From NCBI GenBank assembly GCA_040219235.1, contig JAVJSV010000004.1:62001-126000 (forward strand): a DNA stretch of 64,000 bases, given 5' to 3'. This document shows, piece by piece, positions 43,408-53,071 of the stretch (position 1 is the stretch's first letter; each line of letters begins with the position of its first letter). The DNA is from Rhodospirillaceae bacterium (GTDB taxonomy: Bacteria > Pseudomonadota > Alphaproteobacteria > Rhodospirillales > Rhodospirillaceae). The notes under the pieces were generated by a model. That model saw only the letters and a program-made list of their open reading frames with translations, was not told where the DNA came from and made no database searches. The position numbers and the translations under genes were made by a program.

Positions 43408-46164
43408 TTAATTTGAACCGTTATTCCACCACCCTTTTTTGGGAGGGCCGCTTGGAACTTCTACGGGGATGGGCGCAAGTTTCTCTTGAGCAGGTGGCGT
43501 GATGCTCTCTTTCGGAGTTGTATTTGTTATGTCCGGCGATTTTTTCTCAACAGAGTGAGTTGATTTTACTTCTGTCTTTATTTCGGAATCAGAAGCACTG
43601 TTATTTGAGTCCGACACGGTTGATCTAAATGCTTCAGCACCCTTTTTAAAGACATCAAGGAAGCGGGAACTTGGTTTTGGTGTAACAGTTGGAGAAGGCT
43701 GAACAGGAATCGGCTCAGCTGAGGAAACCTCATTACTTGAATCTGAAAAAGTTTTTTGCTCTTCGTTAGGGTGTGGCTGTTGCGAAGAACTTGATTCTGC
43801 ACTGTCCGTGATGGAGTCTTCCGTCTTTCTACGTCTTCTCCGTCCGCCTCGTCGTCCGCGTCGACGACTCTTAGTCTGACCTTCGTCATCTTCACGCTTT
43901 ATATCCGAAATACTTGAATCACCTTGAGATGGGTTTTTATCATCACTCGTGAGATTATCAGAAGATTCTGGGCTAGCGCTGTCCTGATTGACGCTGACTG
44001 TTTCAACCTCTTCCGTGCGTTTTTTTCTTCTTCTTCTGCGTTTTTTCTTTGGACCTTCACTTGATGAATCATCGACTTCTTTGGTGTCGTTGGACACAAG
44101 AACGTCAGCCTGGGTTTCTGTAACTAATTGCTTTGCAGGTTCGGACTGTTTTTGGGTATCGCCTTTGACGCGTTCCATTCTAACATCGGGCGGAATAAGG
44201 CTGTCGTCACCAAGGATGTAAACGTTCATTTCATAGCGTTTTTGAATTTCTTCAAGTCCTAAACGCTTATAGTTCAGTATGTATAATGCGACGTTTGGAT
44301 GAACAGATACAGTTAACTCTGACGTTCGATGCCTGAGACCTTCTTCTTCAATCGCCCGCAGGGTCTGTATAGAAGTGGATTCAATTGACCGAATCATTCC
44401 GGTGCCAGCGCAAGATTTGCAAACCTCGAAATTAGCTTCAATCAGGCTTGGACGCAGACGCTGGCGAGATAACTCGAGCAGTCCAAAATGGCTTATGCGA
44501 CCGACCTGTATTCTAGCGCGGTCACTCTTGAGTGCTTCCTTTAGCCTGCGCTCAACAGCGTGATTGTTTTTGTTTTCATCCATATCGATGAAGTCAATCA
44601 CAACAAGCCCGGCCAAATCCCTTAGCCTGAGTTGCCTGGCTATCTCGTCCGCTGCCTCCAAGTTTGTCTTCAGCGCAGTTTCTTCAATATGACGTTCTTT
44701 TGTTGACCGACCAGAGTTTACATCAATGGCAACTAATGCCTCAGTTTGGCCAAATACGATTGACCCGCCTGATTTGAGTTGAGCGGTCGGGCTATGCATT
44801 GCGTCAAGTTGACTTTCAACTTGATAACGATGAAATAATGGAATGGTGTCGTCTTTGTAGCGCTGCACTTTCTTTGCATGGCTAGGGGTCAAAGTTTTCA
44901 TGAAATCCTTGGCCGCTTTATATCCTTCCTCTCCTTCCACAAGAATTTCCTCGATATCTTTTGAATAGACATCTCGGATTGACCGTTTGATCAAATTCGC
45001 TTCTTCGTGAATTAATGCAGGCGCACGGGATTCCATTGTAACTTCACGAATATGATTCCAGGTACGCTGAAGGTACTCATAATCTCTTTTGACTTCAGCT
45101 TTGCTTCTTTCGGCGCCGGCAGTTCTAAGGATGACAGCCATGTGTTCTGGGATTTTCAAATCTGAAACAATTGATTTGAGTCTTCTACGATCTTTTACAT
45201 TTGTTATTTTGCGCGAGACCCCGCCGCCGCGTGCACTGTTAGGCATAAGAACGCAATAACGCCCAGCGAGTGATAGATAAGTTGTTAATGCGGCTCCTTT
45301 ATTGCCACGCTCTTCTTTGACGACTTGTATAAGCAGGATTTGCTTGCGTTTAATGACCTCTTGAATCTTGTATCGTCTTGAAGCAACGAATTTTCTCCGG
45401 TGAGAATCTAAATTCTCTTCCGTTTCGTCTTCTCCTCCTACTTCCTCTACATTTTTATTTTCGGACTCATCACTCTCATGTTGGTCAGGTTTTTCTGAGT
45501 CTGATGCCGCTTGTGTTTCATCATTTGAGTCTGCGGGGTTTTCGTTTGATACATCAGAGACTTTTTCGACTTCGTCGCTTGATTGAGAGTTGCCTGTTTC
45601 ATTTGAAGAAGGGTTGTCCTGAGTGTTCGTGAGAACATCTTCCTTTTTGCTTACATTTCCATCAGCATCCCGCTCTGTTGGGTCTTCACTTGCTGTCATC
45701 TCAGTTGCAGAAGCTGTCTCAGAGCCCTGCGGGACGTCCTCATCAAGGGGCCTTTGATCTGTAACTGCATCCTTTACGGTGACAGGTTCTTGTTTCAGAG
45801 CTTCTGTTTTATTGTCATCTGACGTGCTTGAAGACAGGCTTTGATCTAGATCATCATCGTCAGCAATTGCTTCATCGTGGGCTTTTGCTTCGGCGAGAAG
45901 GGCTTCTCGGTCAGCGACCGGAATTTGATAATAGTCTGGATGAATTTCGCTAAAAGCCAGAAATCCATGTCGATTGCCACCATAATCGACAAATGCTGCT
46001 TGTAATGAAGGCTCTACTCTTACGACTTTCGCGAGGTAAATGTTGCCCTTGTTTTGTTCTTTTGTTGAGGTTTCTAGATCAAACGCTTCAAGCCGCGTCC
46101 CATCTATAACGACCACTCGGGTCTCCTCCGGGTGGTTTGCGTCCACCAGCATTCTTTTTACCAT
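43408..46164 (-). CDS. rne: Ribonuclease E
   Basis: 918 residues. It has an S1 domain (about 35-335) split by an acidic low-complexity insertion (about 95-265), as in other alphaproteobacteria, then a 5'-sensor/RNase H region. The DNase I-like catalytic site has I-D-V-N-S-G near 478 and I-D-F-I-D-M near 524. A zinc-link motif C-K-S-C lies near 580. The C-terminal half is disordered with two arginine-rich blocks (about 705-715 and 765-780). It ends with P-K-K-G-W-W-N-N-G, the microdomain type that contacts PNPase in Caulobacter. It is the endonuclease core of the RNA degradosome. Its leader is unusually long and structured. Confidence 0.95.
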   Translation of the reverse strand: MVKRMLVDANHPEETRVVVIDGTRLEAFDLETSTKEQNKGNIYLAKVVRVEPSLQAAFVDYGGNRHGFLAFSEIHPDYYQIPVADREALLAEAKAHDEAIADDDDLDQSLSSSTSDDNKTEALKQEPVTVKDAVTDQRPLDEDVPQGSETASATEMTASEDPTERDADGNVSKKEDVLTNTQDNPSSNETGNSQSSDEVEKVSDVSNENPADSNDETQAASDSEKPDQHESDESENKNVEEVGGEDETEENLDSHRRKFVASRRYKIQEVIKRKQILLIQVVKEERGNKGAALTTYLSLAGRYCVLMPNSARGGGVSRKITNVKDRRRLKSIVSDLKIPEHMAVILRTAGAERSKAEVKRDYEYLQRTWNHIREVTMESRAPALIHEEANLIKRSIRDVYSKDIEEILVEGEEGYKAAKDFMKTLTPSHAKKVQRYKDDTIPLFHRYQVESQLDAMHSPTAQLKSGGSIVFGQTEALVAIDVNSGRSTKERHIEETALKTNLEAADEIARQLRLRDLAGLVVIDFIDMDENKNNHAVERRLKEALKSDRARIQVGRISHFGLLELSRQRLRPSLIEANFEVCKSCAGTGMIRSIESTSIQTLRAIEEEGLRHRTSELTVSVHPNVALYILNYKRLGLEEIQKRYEMNVYILGDDSLIPPDVRMERVKGDTQKQSEPAKQLVTETQADVLVSNDTKEVDDSSSEGPKKKRRRRRKKRTEEVETVSVNQDSASPESSDNLTSDDKNPSQGDSSISDIKREDDEGQTKSRRRGRRGGRRRRRKTEDSITDSAESSSSQQPHPNEEQKTFSDSSNEVSSAEPIPVQPSPTVTPKPSSRFLDVFKKGAEAFRSTVSDSNNSASDSEIKTEVKSTHSVEKKSPDITNTTPKESITPPAQEKLAPIPVEVPSGPPKKGWWNNGSN

Positions 46165-46385
46165 GTAAGGTATAACTCCGTTGTATCAAAGCGGTCAGCT
46201 CTGCGCGCAGGCGCCCGCCTCGGTGTGATTTTGAAATTAGGGAGAAGTGGTCGCGTGCGTCCGGTGTGTTGTTAATTGAATCCAAGGCAGGTGCCTGAAG
46301 AACAAAGCAACGTAAGCTATGTAATGTTTTTTCAGCTTGTAGAACTCTTGCGGAGAGCACGGATACCACTTTCAATCAAATATGT

Positions 46386-46419
46386 GCCGCTTCTTTGTTT
46401 ATATAGCCAAGAAGGCGGC
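46386..46419 (-). promoter_or_regulatory. Strong stem-loop in the rne leader
   Basis: GCCGCTTCTT (46386-46395) pairs with AAGAAGGCGGC (46409-46419), ten base pairs with one bulged G and a 13-base loop. It is read in the rne direction about 220 bases before the start. It could be part of a cis element through which RNase E controls its own mRNA. Confidence 0.4.
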
Positions 46420-46471
46420 GTCTATGTTGTTTTAGCCAGTGCCAGAATGTGAAAGGTGAGACCGATCATAA

Positions 46472-46520
46472 CCTGAACGCGTCCTTAAAAAGGTTGCCTA
46501 ATATACATTAGGTGTTCAGG
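46472..46520 (-). promoter_or_regulatory. Three-way-junction RNA candidate in the rne leader
   Basis: An outer 7-bp perfect stem (CCTGAAC 46472-46478 with GTTCAGG 46514-46520) encloses two hairpins: CCTT-AAA-AAGG (46483-46493) and CCTAAT-ATAC-ATTAGG (46497-46512). All 17 pairs are Watson-Crick. It lies about 310 bases upstream of rne. The strand is assigned by its likely place in the rne leader but could be either. Confidence 0.45.
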
Positions 46521-46689
46521 GCCCGACTAATCGCTTAACACTCCGAACTTACTTTACTTTTTACCATCTTAACAATCTTTTCTTAAATTCACGGTGCTTT
46601 CATCCCAGCATTAGTAGCTTCTTCGCAAACACTGTACGGATTCAGCAAGATTCGCTATATTATCTTAGAATTCCTTAAACAAACACTAC

Positions 46690-48045
46690 ATGTTGATCAA
46701 TATGAAGCGTCGCGCTCACCATGACCCCGCAGGACAGTCTCTCTTTATTGGGCCTGAAAATGCTAATCAACCGTCGAGCCGACGACGAGTTCTTGGGCTC
46801 CTTGTGGGCGCAATTGGGGTGTCGGCAACCAATAGCGTATCTGCAGCTCGGCCCACAGCCACATCCTTTAGATTGCATGATCACGGTACTCACACGCGGA
46901 TCGTGCTTGAGTTAACCAGTGGTGCTGACTTCACAATATTCCAATTAACTGATCCTTGGCGGACAGTCATTGACCTACCAGAAGTCATATGGAATTTACC
47001 TAAAGACACAGTTGCATTAAACGAAGGGGTGGTGCGAGATATGCGATACGGGCTGTTCCAGCCTGGACATTCGCGTGTTGTTATTGATCTTGTTAGGCCC
47101 GCTAACGTGGATCGTGCTTTTGTGCTCGCTCCCACTGCCACGACTCCCTGGCGTTTGGTCATAGATCTGAAATCCGTTCCGGAAGCACTTTTCATTGAAA
47201 AACTGGGTCCGGCCAATCGGATTGTGATTGCCCGCCCCGATACGGGCGCGCCTGTTGCTATCACGCCAAACATAGCCTTCTTGGAAAGCTCAACCGACGA
47301 GCGCGGAATTCCATTGCCTCAGCGCAAGCCTGCAGTTAAGCCATCAGAGAGAAAGCCAGTCATAGCTATTGATCCAGGTCATGGTGGTGTTGATCCTGGG
47401 GCTATTGGTGTAACTGGTGTTAGAGAAAAAGATGTTACTTTAGCTGCTGCACAGCAATTGAAGGCGTCTCTAGAGAAAACCGGGCGGTACAAAGTTGTGC
47501 TGACGCGGAACCGAGATATTTCCTTGCAATTGCGGCAAAGGATTACGCTCGCGCGAAGAGCCTCAGCAGACGTTTTTATTTCTATTCATGCAGATTCCAT
47601 AAGCCGTCCTGATGTCAGGGGACTGTCAGTATACACATTATCTGAAACCGCATCTGATAAGGAAGCTGCGAAATTAGCGGAGAAGGAAAATAAGGCTGAT
47701 CTCATAATCGGTATGGACCTTACGCATGAGTCCTCTGACGTCAGAAATATTTTGATTGATTTGGCTCAGAGAGAGAGCATGAACTTGGCGGCCCATTTGG
47801 CTGCGACACTCATTTCTCAACTAAAGCGACAGGTTACGTTGCTACGCAACACTCACCGTTTTGCTGGTTTTGCAGTATTAAAGGCTCCCGATGTTCCATC
47901 AGTTCTTCTTGAGATGGGGTATCTTTCAAATCGGGAAGAGGAACGGTTATTGAAGCAGTCCTCCTATCGTCAGAAATTGGTCGGCTCTATTGTGCAAGGC
48001 TTAGATACATATTTCTCAGAGGCTGACGTCGCAAGTCGGACATAA
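46690..48045 (+). CDS. N-acetylmuramoyl-L-alanine amidase with AMIN domain (AmiC-like)
   Basis: 451 residues. The N-terminus S-S-R-R-R-V-L-G-L-L-V-G is a likely Tat signal, as in AmiC. An AMIN domain (about 55-165) targets peptidoglycan or septum. The Amidase_3 domain (about 220-445) has zinc ligands in I-D-P-G-H-G-G-V-D, R-E-K-D-V-T-L and F-I-S-I-H-A-D-S, and catalytic Glu in V-L-L-E-M-G-Y-L-S-N. It splits daughter cells by cutting the stem peptide from muramic acid. It is followed by PBP1A on the same strand. Confidence 0.93.
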   Translation: MLINMKRRAHHDPAGQSLFIGPENANQPSSRRRVLGLLVGAIGVSATNSVSAARPTATSFRLHDHGTHTRIVLELTSGADFTIFQLTDPWRTVIDLPEVIWNLPKDTVALNEGVVRDMRYGLFQPGHSRVVIDLVRPANVDRAFVLAPTATTPWRLVIDLKSVPEALFIEKLGPANRIVIARPDTGAPVAITPNIAFLESSTDERGIPLPQRKPAVKPSERKPVIAIDPGHGGVDPGAIGVTGVREKDVTLAAAQQLKASLEKTGRYKVVLTRNRDISLQLRQRITLARRASADVFISIHADSISRPDVRGLSVYTLSETASDKEAAKLAEKENKADLIIGMDLTHESSDVRNILIDLAQRESMNLAAHLAATLISQLKRQVTLLRNTHRFAGFAVLKAPDVPSVLLEMGYLSNREEERLLKQSSYRQKLVGSIVQGLDTYFSEADVASRT

Positions 48046-48178
48046 TTCAACCTAGCTCGCCTGCAAAAGGACATGATTTTCCTTTCTATTAGCTAAACAA
48101 CTATAGAGATGCGAATTAAATCAGGTCTGCTATGATTTCACCAACCACGTTTACTGAACCCAAATACGATAACAGGTA

Positions 48179-50602
48179 ATGTCTAGACTCTTATCGATAT
48201 TTTTCTGCCTAATTATGCTGGCCATTTTTGTGGCGGGCGCGATCATGGTTTGGGTGTTTTATGAGTTTGGTAGGGATTTGCCTGACTATCGGCAACTTGC
48301 TGACTACGAGCCTGCTGTCATGTCCCGGGTTTATGCGGGTGATGGACGGTTGATCGAAGAATATGCGGTGGAAGGTCGTGTATTCGTGCCCTTCTCTGCA
48401 ATACCTAAGAGTTTGGTGAATGCTTTTTTGTCGGCAGAGGATAAAACATTCTACTCGCACCCGGGCTTAGATTTTTTTGGCATCGCAAGAGCGGTTCTAA
48501 CTAATTTTGAAGCAAGATTTACCGATAGGCGCATGGTCGGCGCCTCGACAATTACGCAGCAGGTTGCAAAGAACTTTCTTTTAACAAATGAATACAGTTT
48601 TGACCGTAAAATTAAAGAAGCAATACTTGCGCTAAGGATTGAGCAGGCATTCGAAAAAGATCAAATTCTCGAGCTCTACTTGAATGAAATTTATTTTGGC
48701 TCTGGTTCTTATGGTGTCTCTGCAGCGGCAGTAAACTATTTCAATAAGTCGCTGGAAGAGTTGTCTCTATCTGAAATTGCTTTTCTTGCGGGTTTGCCTA
48801 AAGCACCAAATAACTATCACCCGGTTAGGCGCCCCAAAGCAGCTGAAGAACGACGTAACTATGTATTATCGCGAATGGTTGATGATGGACACGTCTCAAG
48901 ATCTGAAGCCAATTTGGCAAGGCAAGAGACAATAATAGTCCGGCAACGGGATAATACCGAGGCTGTCGAAGGAGGGCAGTATTTTGCAGAAGATGTGCGT
49001 CGACAGTTAATTGATCAGTACGGATCTACATCACTATATGAGGGTGGTTTAGCGGTCAGGACATCATTGGAGCCAGACCTGCAATCAATCGCCGACAGGG
49101 TTTTAAGAGCCGGGCTGCTAGATTATGACCGAAGACATGGTTGGCGCGGCCCAGTAGAACGGATGTCAGTTGGTGCTGGCTGGGCTGAACGATTATCGCG
49201 TTTGTCGCTTCCCCCGGGATCATTGGAACAGTGGTCACTTGCTGTTGTTCGGCGGGTTAACCCTCAATCTGCTGAATTGGTTCTCGGTGATGGGAGTGCA
49301 GGTCAAATCCAACTCTCTGATGTGTTGTGGGCACGCGAATGGCGTAAAGGCCAGAAACTTGGTCCTCAAGTGGAACGTATGGGTCAAGTTTTTATGGAAG
49401 GCGACGTTATCCTCGTTGAGAGTTTAGGTGAAGAGGCATCTGAAGGGGTTGCCTTATATAGTCTTAGGCAGATTCCAGATGTCGGTGGCGCTATAGTTGC
49501 TCTAGACCCACATACTGGGCGCGTGTTGGCCGTAACAGGAGGTTTTTCATATGAACTTTCTGAATTTAACAGAGCCACCCAGGCTAAACGTCAGCCAGGT
49601 TCTTCGTTTAAACCTTTCGTTTACTTGGCCGCATTGGATAACGGCTATACACCCTCAACACTGATTTTAGATGCGCCATTTGTTATTGATCAGGGGCCGG
49701 GTTTGCCTAAATGGAAGCCAAAAAATTATAGCGGCAGGTATTACGGTGAATCGACAATACGCACTGGAATTGAACAGTCTCAAAATTTAATGACTGTACG
49801 TTTGGCGCAGGCCATTGGTATGGATACTATCGCTGACTATGCTAAACGGTTTGGGTTAGTAGAAGAAATGCCTGCTAATTTATCGGCAGCATTAGGGTCG
49901 CAAGAAACAACTCTTCTTAATCTCACTGCAGCGTATGCAATGCTTGTGAACGGCGGTAAAAAAATTACGCCAAGTCTAATTGACCGTGTACAAGATCGAA
50001 ACGGCAAAACGATAACCAGAATTGACAACCGTGATTGTGAGAAGTGCAACCAATTGGACTGGGCGACAGGAGCACCTCCTGAATTGCCGGATTTAAGACA
50101 GCCACTAACTGACCCTGCTAGCGCATACCAAATGGTTTCGATTCTACAAGGTGCTGTTGAGAGAGGGACTGGCCGCCGCGTGTCTGCTGTTGGTAAGCCA
50201 ATTGCGGGTAAAACAGGGACGACAAATGATAGTTTTGACTCATGGTTTTTGGGCTTTTCTCCTGATTTGGCTGTTGGGGTTTTTGTAGGGTTTGATGAAC
50301 CCAAAACACTTGGTTCTAACGAAACGGGTGGAACAGTTGCGGCGCCAATTTTTCGCGATTTCATGGCAGATGCACTGGCTGATGAACCAGCAACACCATT
50401 TAGAATACCACCTGGCATCATAATGGTCAGAGTTACCCCTGAGACAGGCTTGGTGGCACCATCTGGTACAAGAAATGCAATTTTGGAAGCTTTCAAACCA
50501 GGAACTGTGCCCGCCCAGCGTACTGCTGTAGTTGGTTCTGACTCCTTTCCCAATTTTGGAAATTCAACATCAGATCAGCCAAGTGCTGGCGGGCTTTATT
50601 AG
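48179..50602 (+). CDS. mrcA: Penicillin-binding protein 1A
   Basis: 807 residues: a membrane anchor (about 8-28), a GT51 glycosyltransferase with S-A-E-D-K-T-F-Y-S-H-P-G near 88 (catalytic Glu), and G-A-S-T-I-T-Q-Q-V-A-K-N. The transpeptidase has S-S-F-K in G-S-S-F-K-P-F near 475, S-Q-N near 533 and K-T-G-T near 680. It is a bifunctional peptidoglycan synthase. The pairing amidase-PBP1A-prfB is common in alphaproteobacteria. A CAG-GT sequence precedes the ATG weakly. Confidence 0.94.
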   Translation: MSRLLSIFFCLIMLAIFVAGAIMVWVFYEFGRDLPDYRQLADYEPAVMSRVYAGDGRLIEEYAVEGRVFVPFSAIPKSLVNAFLSAEDKTFYSHPGLDFFGIARAVLTNFEARFTDRRMVGASTITQQVAKNFLLTNEYSFDRKIKEAILALRIEQAFEKDQILELYLNEIYFGSGSYGVSAAAVNYFNKSLEELSLSEIAFLAGLPKAPNNYHPVRRPKAAEERRNYVLSRMVDDGHVSRSEANLARQETIIVRQRDNTEAVEGGQYFAEDVRRQLIDQYGSTSLYEGGLAVRTSLEPDLQSIADRVLRAGLLDYDRRHGWRGPVERMSVGAGWAERLSRLSLPPGSLEQWSLAVVRRVNPQSAELVLGDGSAGQIQLSDVLWAREWRKGQKLGPQVERMGQVFMEGDVILVESLGEEASEGVALYSLRQIPDVGGAIVALDPHTGRVLAVTGGFSYELSEFNRATQAKRQPGSSFKPFVYLAALDNGYTPSTLILDAPFVIDQGPGLPKWKPKNYSGRYYGESTIRTGIEQSQNLMTVRLAQAIGMDTIADYAKRFGLVEEMPANLSAALGSQETTLLNLTAAYAMLVNGGKKITPSLIDRVQDRNGKTITRIDNRDCEKCNQLDWATGAPPELPDLRQPLTDPASAYQMVSILQGAVERGTGRRVSAVGKPIAGKTGTTNDSFDSWFLGFSPDLAVGVFVGFDEPKTLGSNETGGTVAAPIFRDFMADALADEPATPFRIPPGIIMVRVTPETGLVAPSGTRNAILEAFKPGTVPAQRTAVVGSDSFPNFGNSTSDQPSAGGLY

Positions 50603-50610
50603 GAAATAGA

Positions 50611-51345
50611 ATGACGGCAACCAAGAGGGATTTTAAGGTTATCTACGATATGTTTTCAGCAGCGATAGCGACCAAGTTAGATTGTGGTCGTATATGCGCA
50701 CCATTGAATGATGGAGTTCCTGTCTGTTGCTCAACCGAGAATGCCATTCCAATCGTAGAAAATGAAGAGTGGAAGTTACTTCAATCAAGAACTGATCTGT
50801 GGAAACCTTTTAAGCCTTTTGACAAAGTTTCTAAAAAGATCGTCAAAGAGCTTCCAGATACGGCTTGTGCGGTTGAATGCAAAGGGGCAGCTTTTTGCGA
50901 GCGCGACAATAGATCCTTGGCTTGCAGATCATTTCCGTTCTTTCCTTATTTCACTAAAGATGGTGAGTTAATTGGGCTAGCATACTACTGGAGCTTTGAG
51001 GACCGCTGCTGGGTTATATCCAATGTACACGTTGCCGATAAGAAGTTTGTTACCGAGATGATTTCTGCCTACGAGTACCTTTTTGAGAAAGATGACGAGC
51101 AGTATGAAGCTTACTATGAAGAATCTGCTAAAATGAGGCGCGTCTTTTCCAAAAGAAATCAGCCGATACAGATTGTTGGGCGCAACATGGAATACTTTCT
51201 TATTTTACCAAAATCAGGTGGGCGTGTGGTTCCGACAAAGAAGTCTGCTTTTCTACCTACGAAACCATTCACATCTGATAAAGCTTATAAAAAGGCCATA
51301 ATGGAAGCTGGCGGGGACCCAAGAGGACATCATTTACCAAAGTAA
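50611..51345 (+). CDS. Cysteine-rich protein, YkgJ-like
   Basis: 244 residues with a cysteine cluster in the first half: D-C-G-R-I-C (near 25-29), V-P-V-C-C, C-A-V-E-C-K-G-A-A-F-C and a further Cys in L-A-C-R-S-F-P-F-F-P-Y. The pattern and the C-R-x-F-P-F ending resemble YkgJ/UPF0153 proteins thought to bind zinc or iron, but the spacing differs. The second half has no recognised motif. It starts 8 bp after mrcA with AGGAAAT upstream, so it is probably cotranscribed. Its place between mrcA and prfB is not usual in relatives I know. Confidence 0.6.
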   Translation: MTATKRDFKVIYDMFSAAIATKLDCGRICAPLNDGVPVCCSTENAIPIVENEEWKLLQSRTDLWKPFKPFDKVSKKIVKELPDTACAVECKGAAFCERDNRSLACRSFPFFPYFTKDGELIGLAYYWSFEDRCWVISNVHVADKKFVTEMISAYEYLFEKDDEQYEAYYEESAKMRRVFSKRNQPIQIVGRNMEYFLILPKSGGRVVPTKKSAFLPTKPFTSDKAYKKAIMEAGGDPRGHHLPK

Positions 51346-51443
51346 TTATTGCAAGTGAATGATGTATACTTTGTAGTTCTCATATTGAGAGAAATCCTTA
51401 AAATTTCATTTTTTTGGCCTTTTCTAAAATAGAAGAAATATAA

Positions 51444-52560
51444 ATGCGCGCAGATATTGAAAATGTTGTAACCGAAATTAAGCAGTCAATGATCCTGCTG
51501 AGGAGGCATCTTTGACTGGGACAATGCACTACTACGACTAGAGGAGCTTAATGCCAAAGCGGAAGACCCCGAGCTTTGGTCTGACCAGGCTTCGGCTCAA
51601 AAAATAATGCGCGAGCGCACACTACTGGATACTTCAATAAAGCAGTATCAAGAGCTTGAGTTAGGGATAGAAGATGCCGCAACCCTCATCGAGCTTGGGG
51701 AAGCTGAAGGTGACGACACAGCTATAAAAGACGGCGAGAATTCTCTTGAGAGTCTAAGGTTATTAGCACGTAAACTGGAACTAGAAAGTCTGCTTTCAGG
51801 TGAAGCAGATAGTAATGATAGCTACATTGAGATTCATGCCGGTGCTGGAGGCACTGAGGCCCAAGACTGGGCTGAGATGATCTCTAGAATGTACGTTCGT
51901 TGGTCAGAGTCTCATGGTTATAAAGTTGAACTCGTTGAAGAAAGTCCCGGAGAAGAAGCTGGCATTAAATCGGCAACATATAAAGTTAGCGGGTTAAATG
52001 CGTATGGTTGGCTTAAAACTGAGAGCGGAGTTCACCGGTTGGTCAGAATCTCACCTTACGATTCTTCAGCACGACGACATACAAGCTTTGCATCTGTTTG
52101 GGTCTTTCCAGTTATCGACGATACAATTGAGATTGAAATTGATGAAAAAGACTGCCGAATTGATACCTACCGTTCTTCTGGGGCTGGTGGTCAGCATGTT
52201 AATAAGACAGACAGCGCTGTCCGCATAACGCACATTCCAACCGGAATCGCTGTTCAGTGCCAGAGCGAGAGGTCACAGCATCAAAACCGCGCGAAGTGCT
52301 GGGATATGCTCAGAGCTCGGTTGTATGAGCGCGAACTTAAAGAAAGAGAAGATAAGGCTCAGGCAACGGAGGACTCTAAGTCTGATATAGGATGGGGGCA
52401 CCAAATAAGATCTTATGTATTGCAGCCATACCAAATGATTAAAGACCTAAGAACAAATGTCGAGACATCTGATACTCAGGGTGTTTTGGATGGTGACTTA
52501 GATCAGTTCATGTCTGCTTCGTTAGCAGCTAAAGTTCAGCCGCAGTCTGATAGTCCTTGA
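51444..52560 (+). CDS. prfB: Peptide chain release factor 2, with programmed +1 frameshift
   Basis: 371 residues made by joining 51444-51512 (23 codons) to 51514-52560 through a +1 slip at CTT-TGA. The second part holds the RF2 domains: the anticodon-mimic tripeptide S-P-Y in [12 protein letters not shown], and G-G-Q in [18 protein letters not shown]2 reads UGA and UAA. Reading only from the ATG at 51607 would lose the N-terminal helical domain. The gene follows mrcA and the Cys-rich gene. Confidence 0.95.
51501..51515 (+). promoter_or_regulatory. prfB: RF2 autoregulatory +1 frameshift signal
   Basis: AGGAGG, three bases, then CTT-TGA-C. The internal Shine-Dalgarno and the slippery CTT before an in-frame UGA match the E. 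coli prfB signal in order and spacing. Low RF2 lets the ribosome slip and make more RF2. Confidence 0.93.
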
Positions 52561-52589
52561 TTTTTTTAGAAATCCAGCTACGACAACGC

Positions 52590-53054
52590 TTAAATTTCAC
52601 TACAGGCACTTAGAACTTCTTCCACATGACCGGGCACTTTTACTTTGCGCCATTCGGCACGGAGGATACCTTTTTCGTCAATGAGAAAGGTGGATCTCTC
52701 GATGCCCATATATTTTCGACCATACATATTTTTTTCTTTCCAAACACCATAGTCCTCGCATGTGGCAGTTTCTTCATCAGAAGCGAGTGGAAAGTTTAAA
52801 TCATATTTAGCGGAAAATTTCTCATGCTTGGAAATTGTATCCTTTGATATACCGATAACTTCTGCACCTGATTTTTTAAACGCACTGATGTTATCCCTGA
52901 ACCCACACGATTCTTTTGTGCAACCCGGTGTGTCATCTTTGGGATAGAAATATATTATTACCTTCTTTCCGCGTAAGGATTTAAGGCTGATTTTTTTCTT
53001 CCCAGTCGCAGGCAGGTTAAAGTCCGGCGCTTTTTTACCAATTTCTGTGGTCAT
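52590..53054 (-). CDS. bcp: Thioredoxin-dependent thiol peroxidase (BCP/PrxQ type)
   Basis: 154 residues from ATG 53054 with GAGGTG 6 bases upstream. Peroxiredoxin core P-K-D-D-T-P-G-C45-T-K-E-S-C50: peroxidatic Cys45 and resolving Cys50 five residues apart, the PrxQ arrangement. It reduces hydrogen peroxide and organic peroxides using thioredoxin. It follows glnE on the same strand by 17 bp. Confidence 0.93.
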   Translation of the reverse strand: MTTEIGKKAPDFNLPATGKKKISLKSLRGKKVIIYFYPKDDTPGCTKESCGFRDNISAFKKSGAEVIGISKDTISKHEKFSAKYDLNFPLASDEETATCEDYGVWKEKNMYGRKYMGIERSTFLIDEKGILRAEWRKVKVPGHVEEVLSACSEI

Positions 53055-53071
53055 AATTATCACCTCAATTT

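Larger units (their letters stand above)
46165..46689. other. 525-bp intergenic region between rne and the amidase
   Basis: No convincing coding gene. It holds the promoters of both divergent genes and probably a long rne 5' leader. Folded elements: CTCT/AGAG near 46345, a 10-bp stem with one bulge (46386-46419) and a three-way junction (46472-46520). A TATATTAT stretch near 46656 is a possible -10 of the amidase gene. Confidence 0.6.

Noticed and set aside
46165-46375. Minus-strand frame extending upstream of rne (to 46375)
   Set aside because: It is in another frame than rne, is Arg/Pro-rich and overlaps the likely leader; no family match.
49837-50553. Minus-strand frame of 238 codons inside mrcA
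   Set aside because: Antisense to the transpeptidase domain with its catalytic motifs on the plus strand; composition is typical of a shadow.
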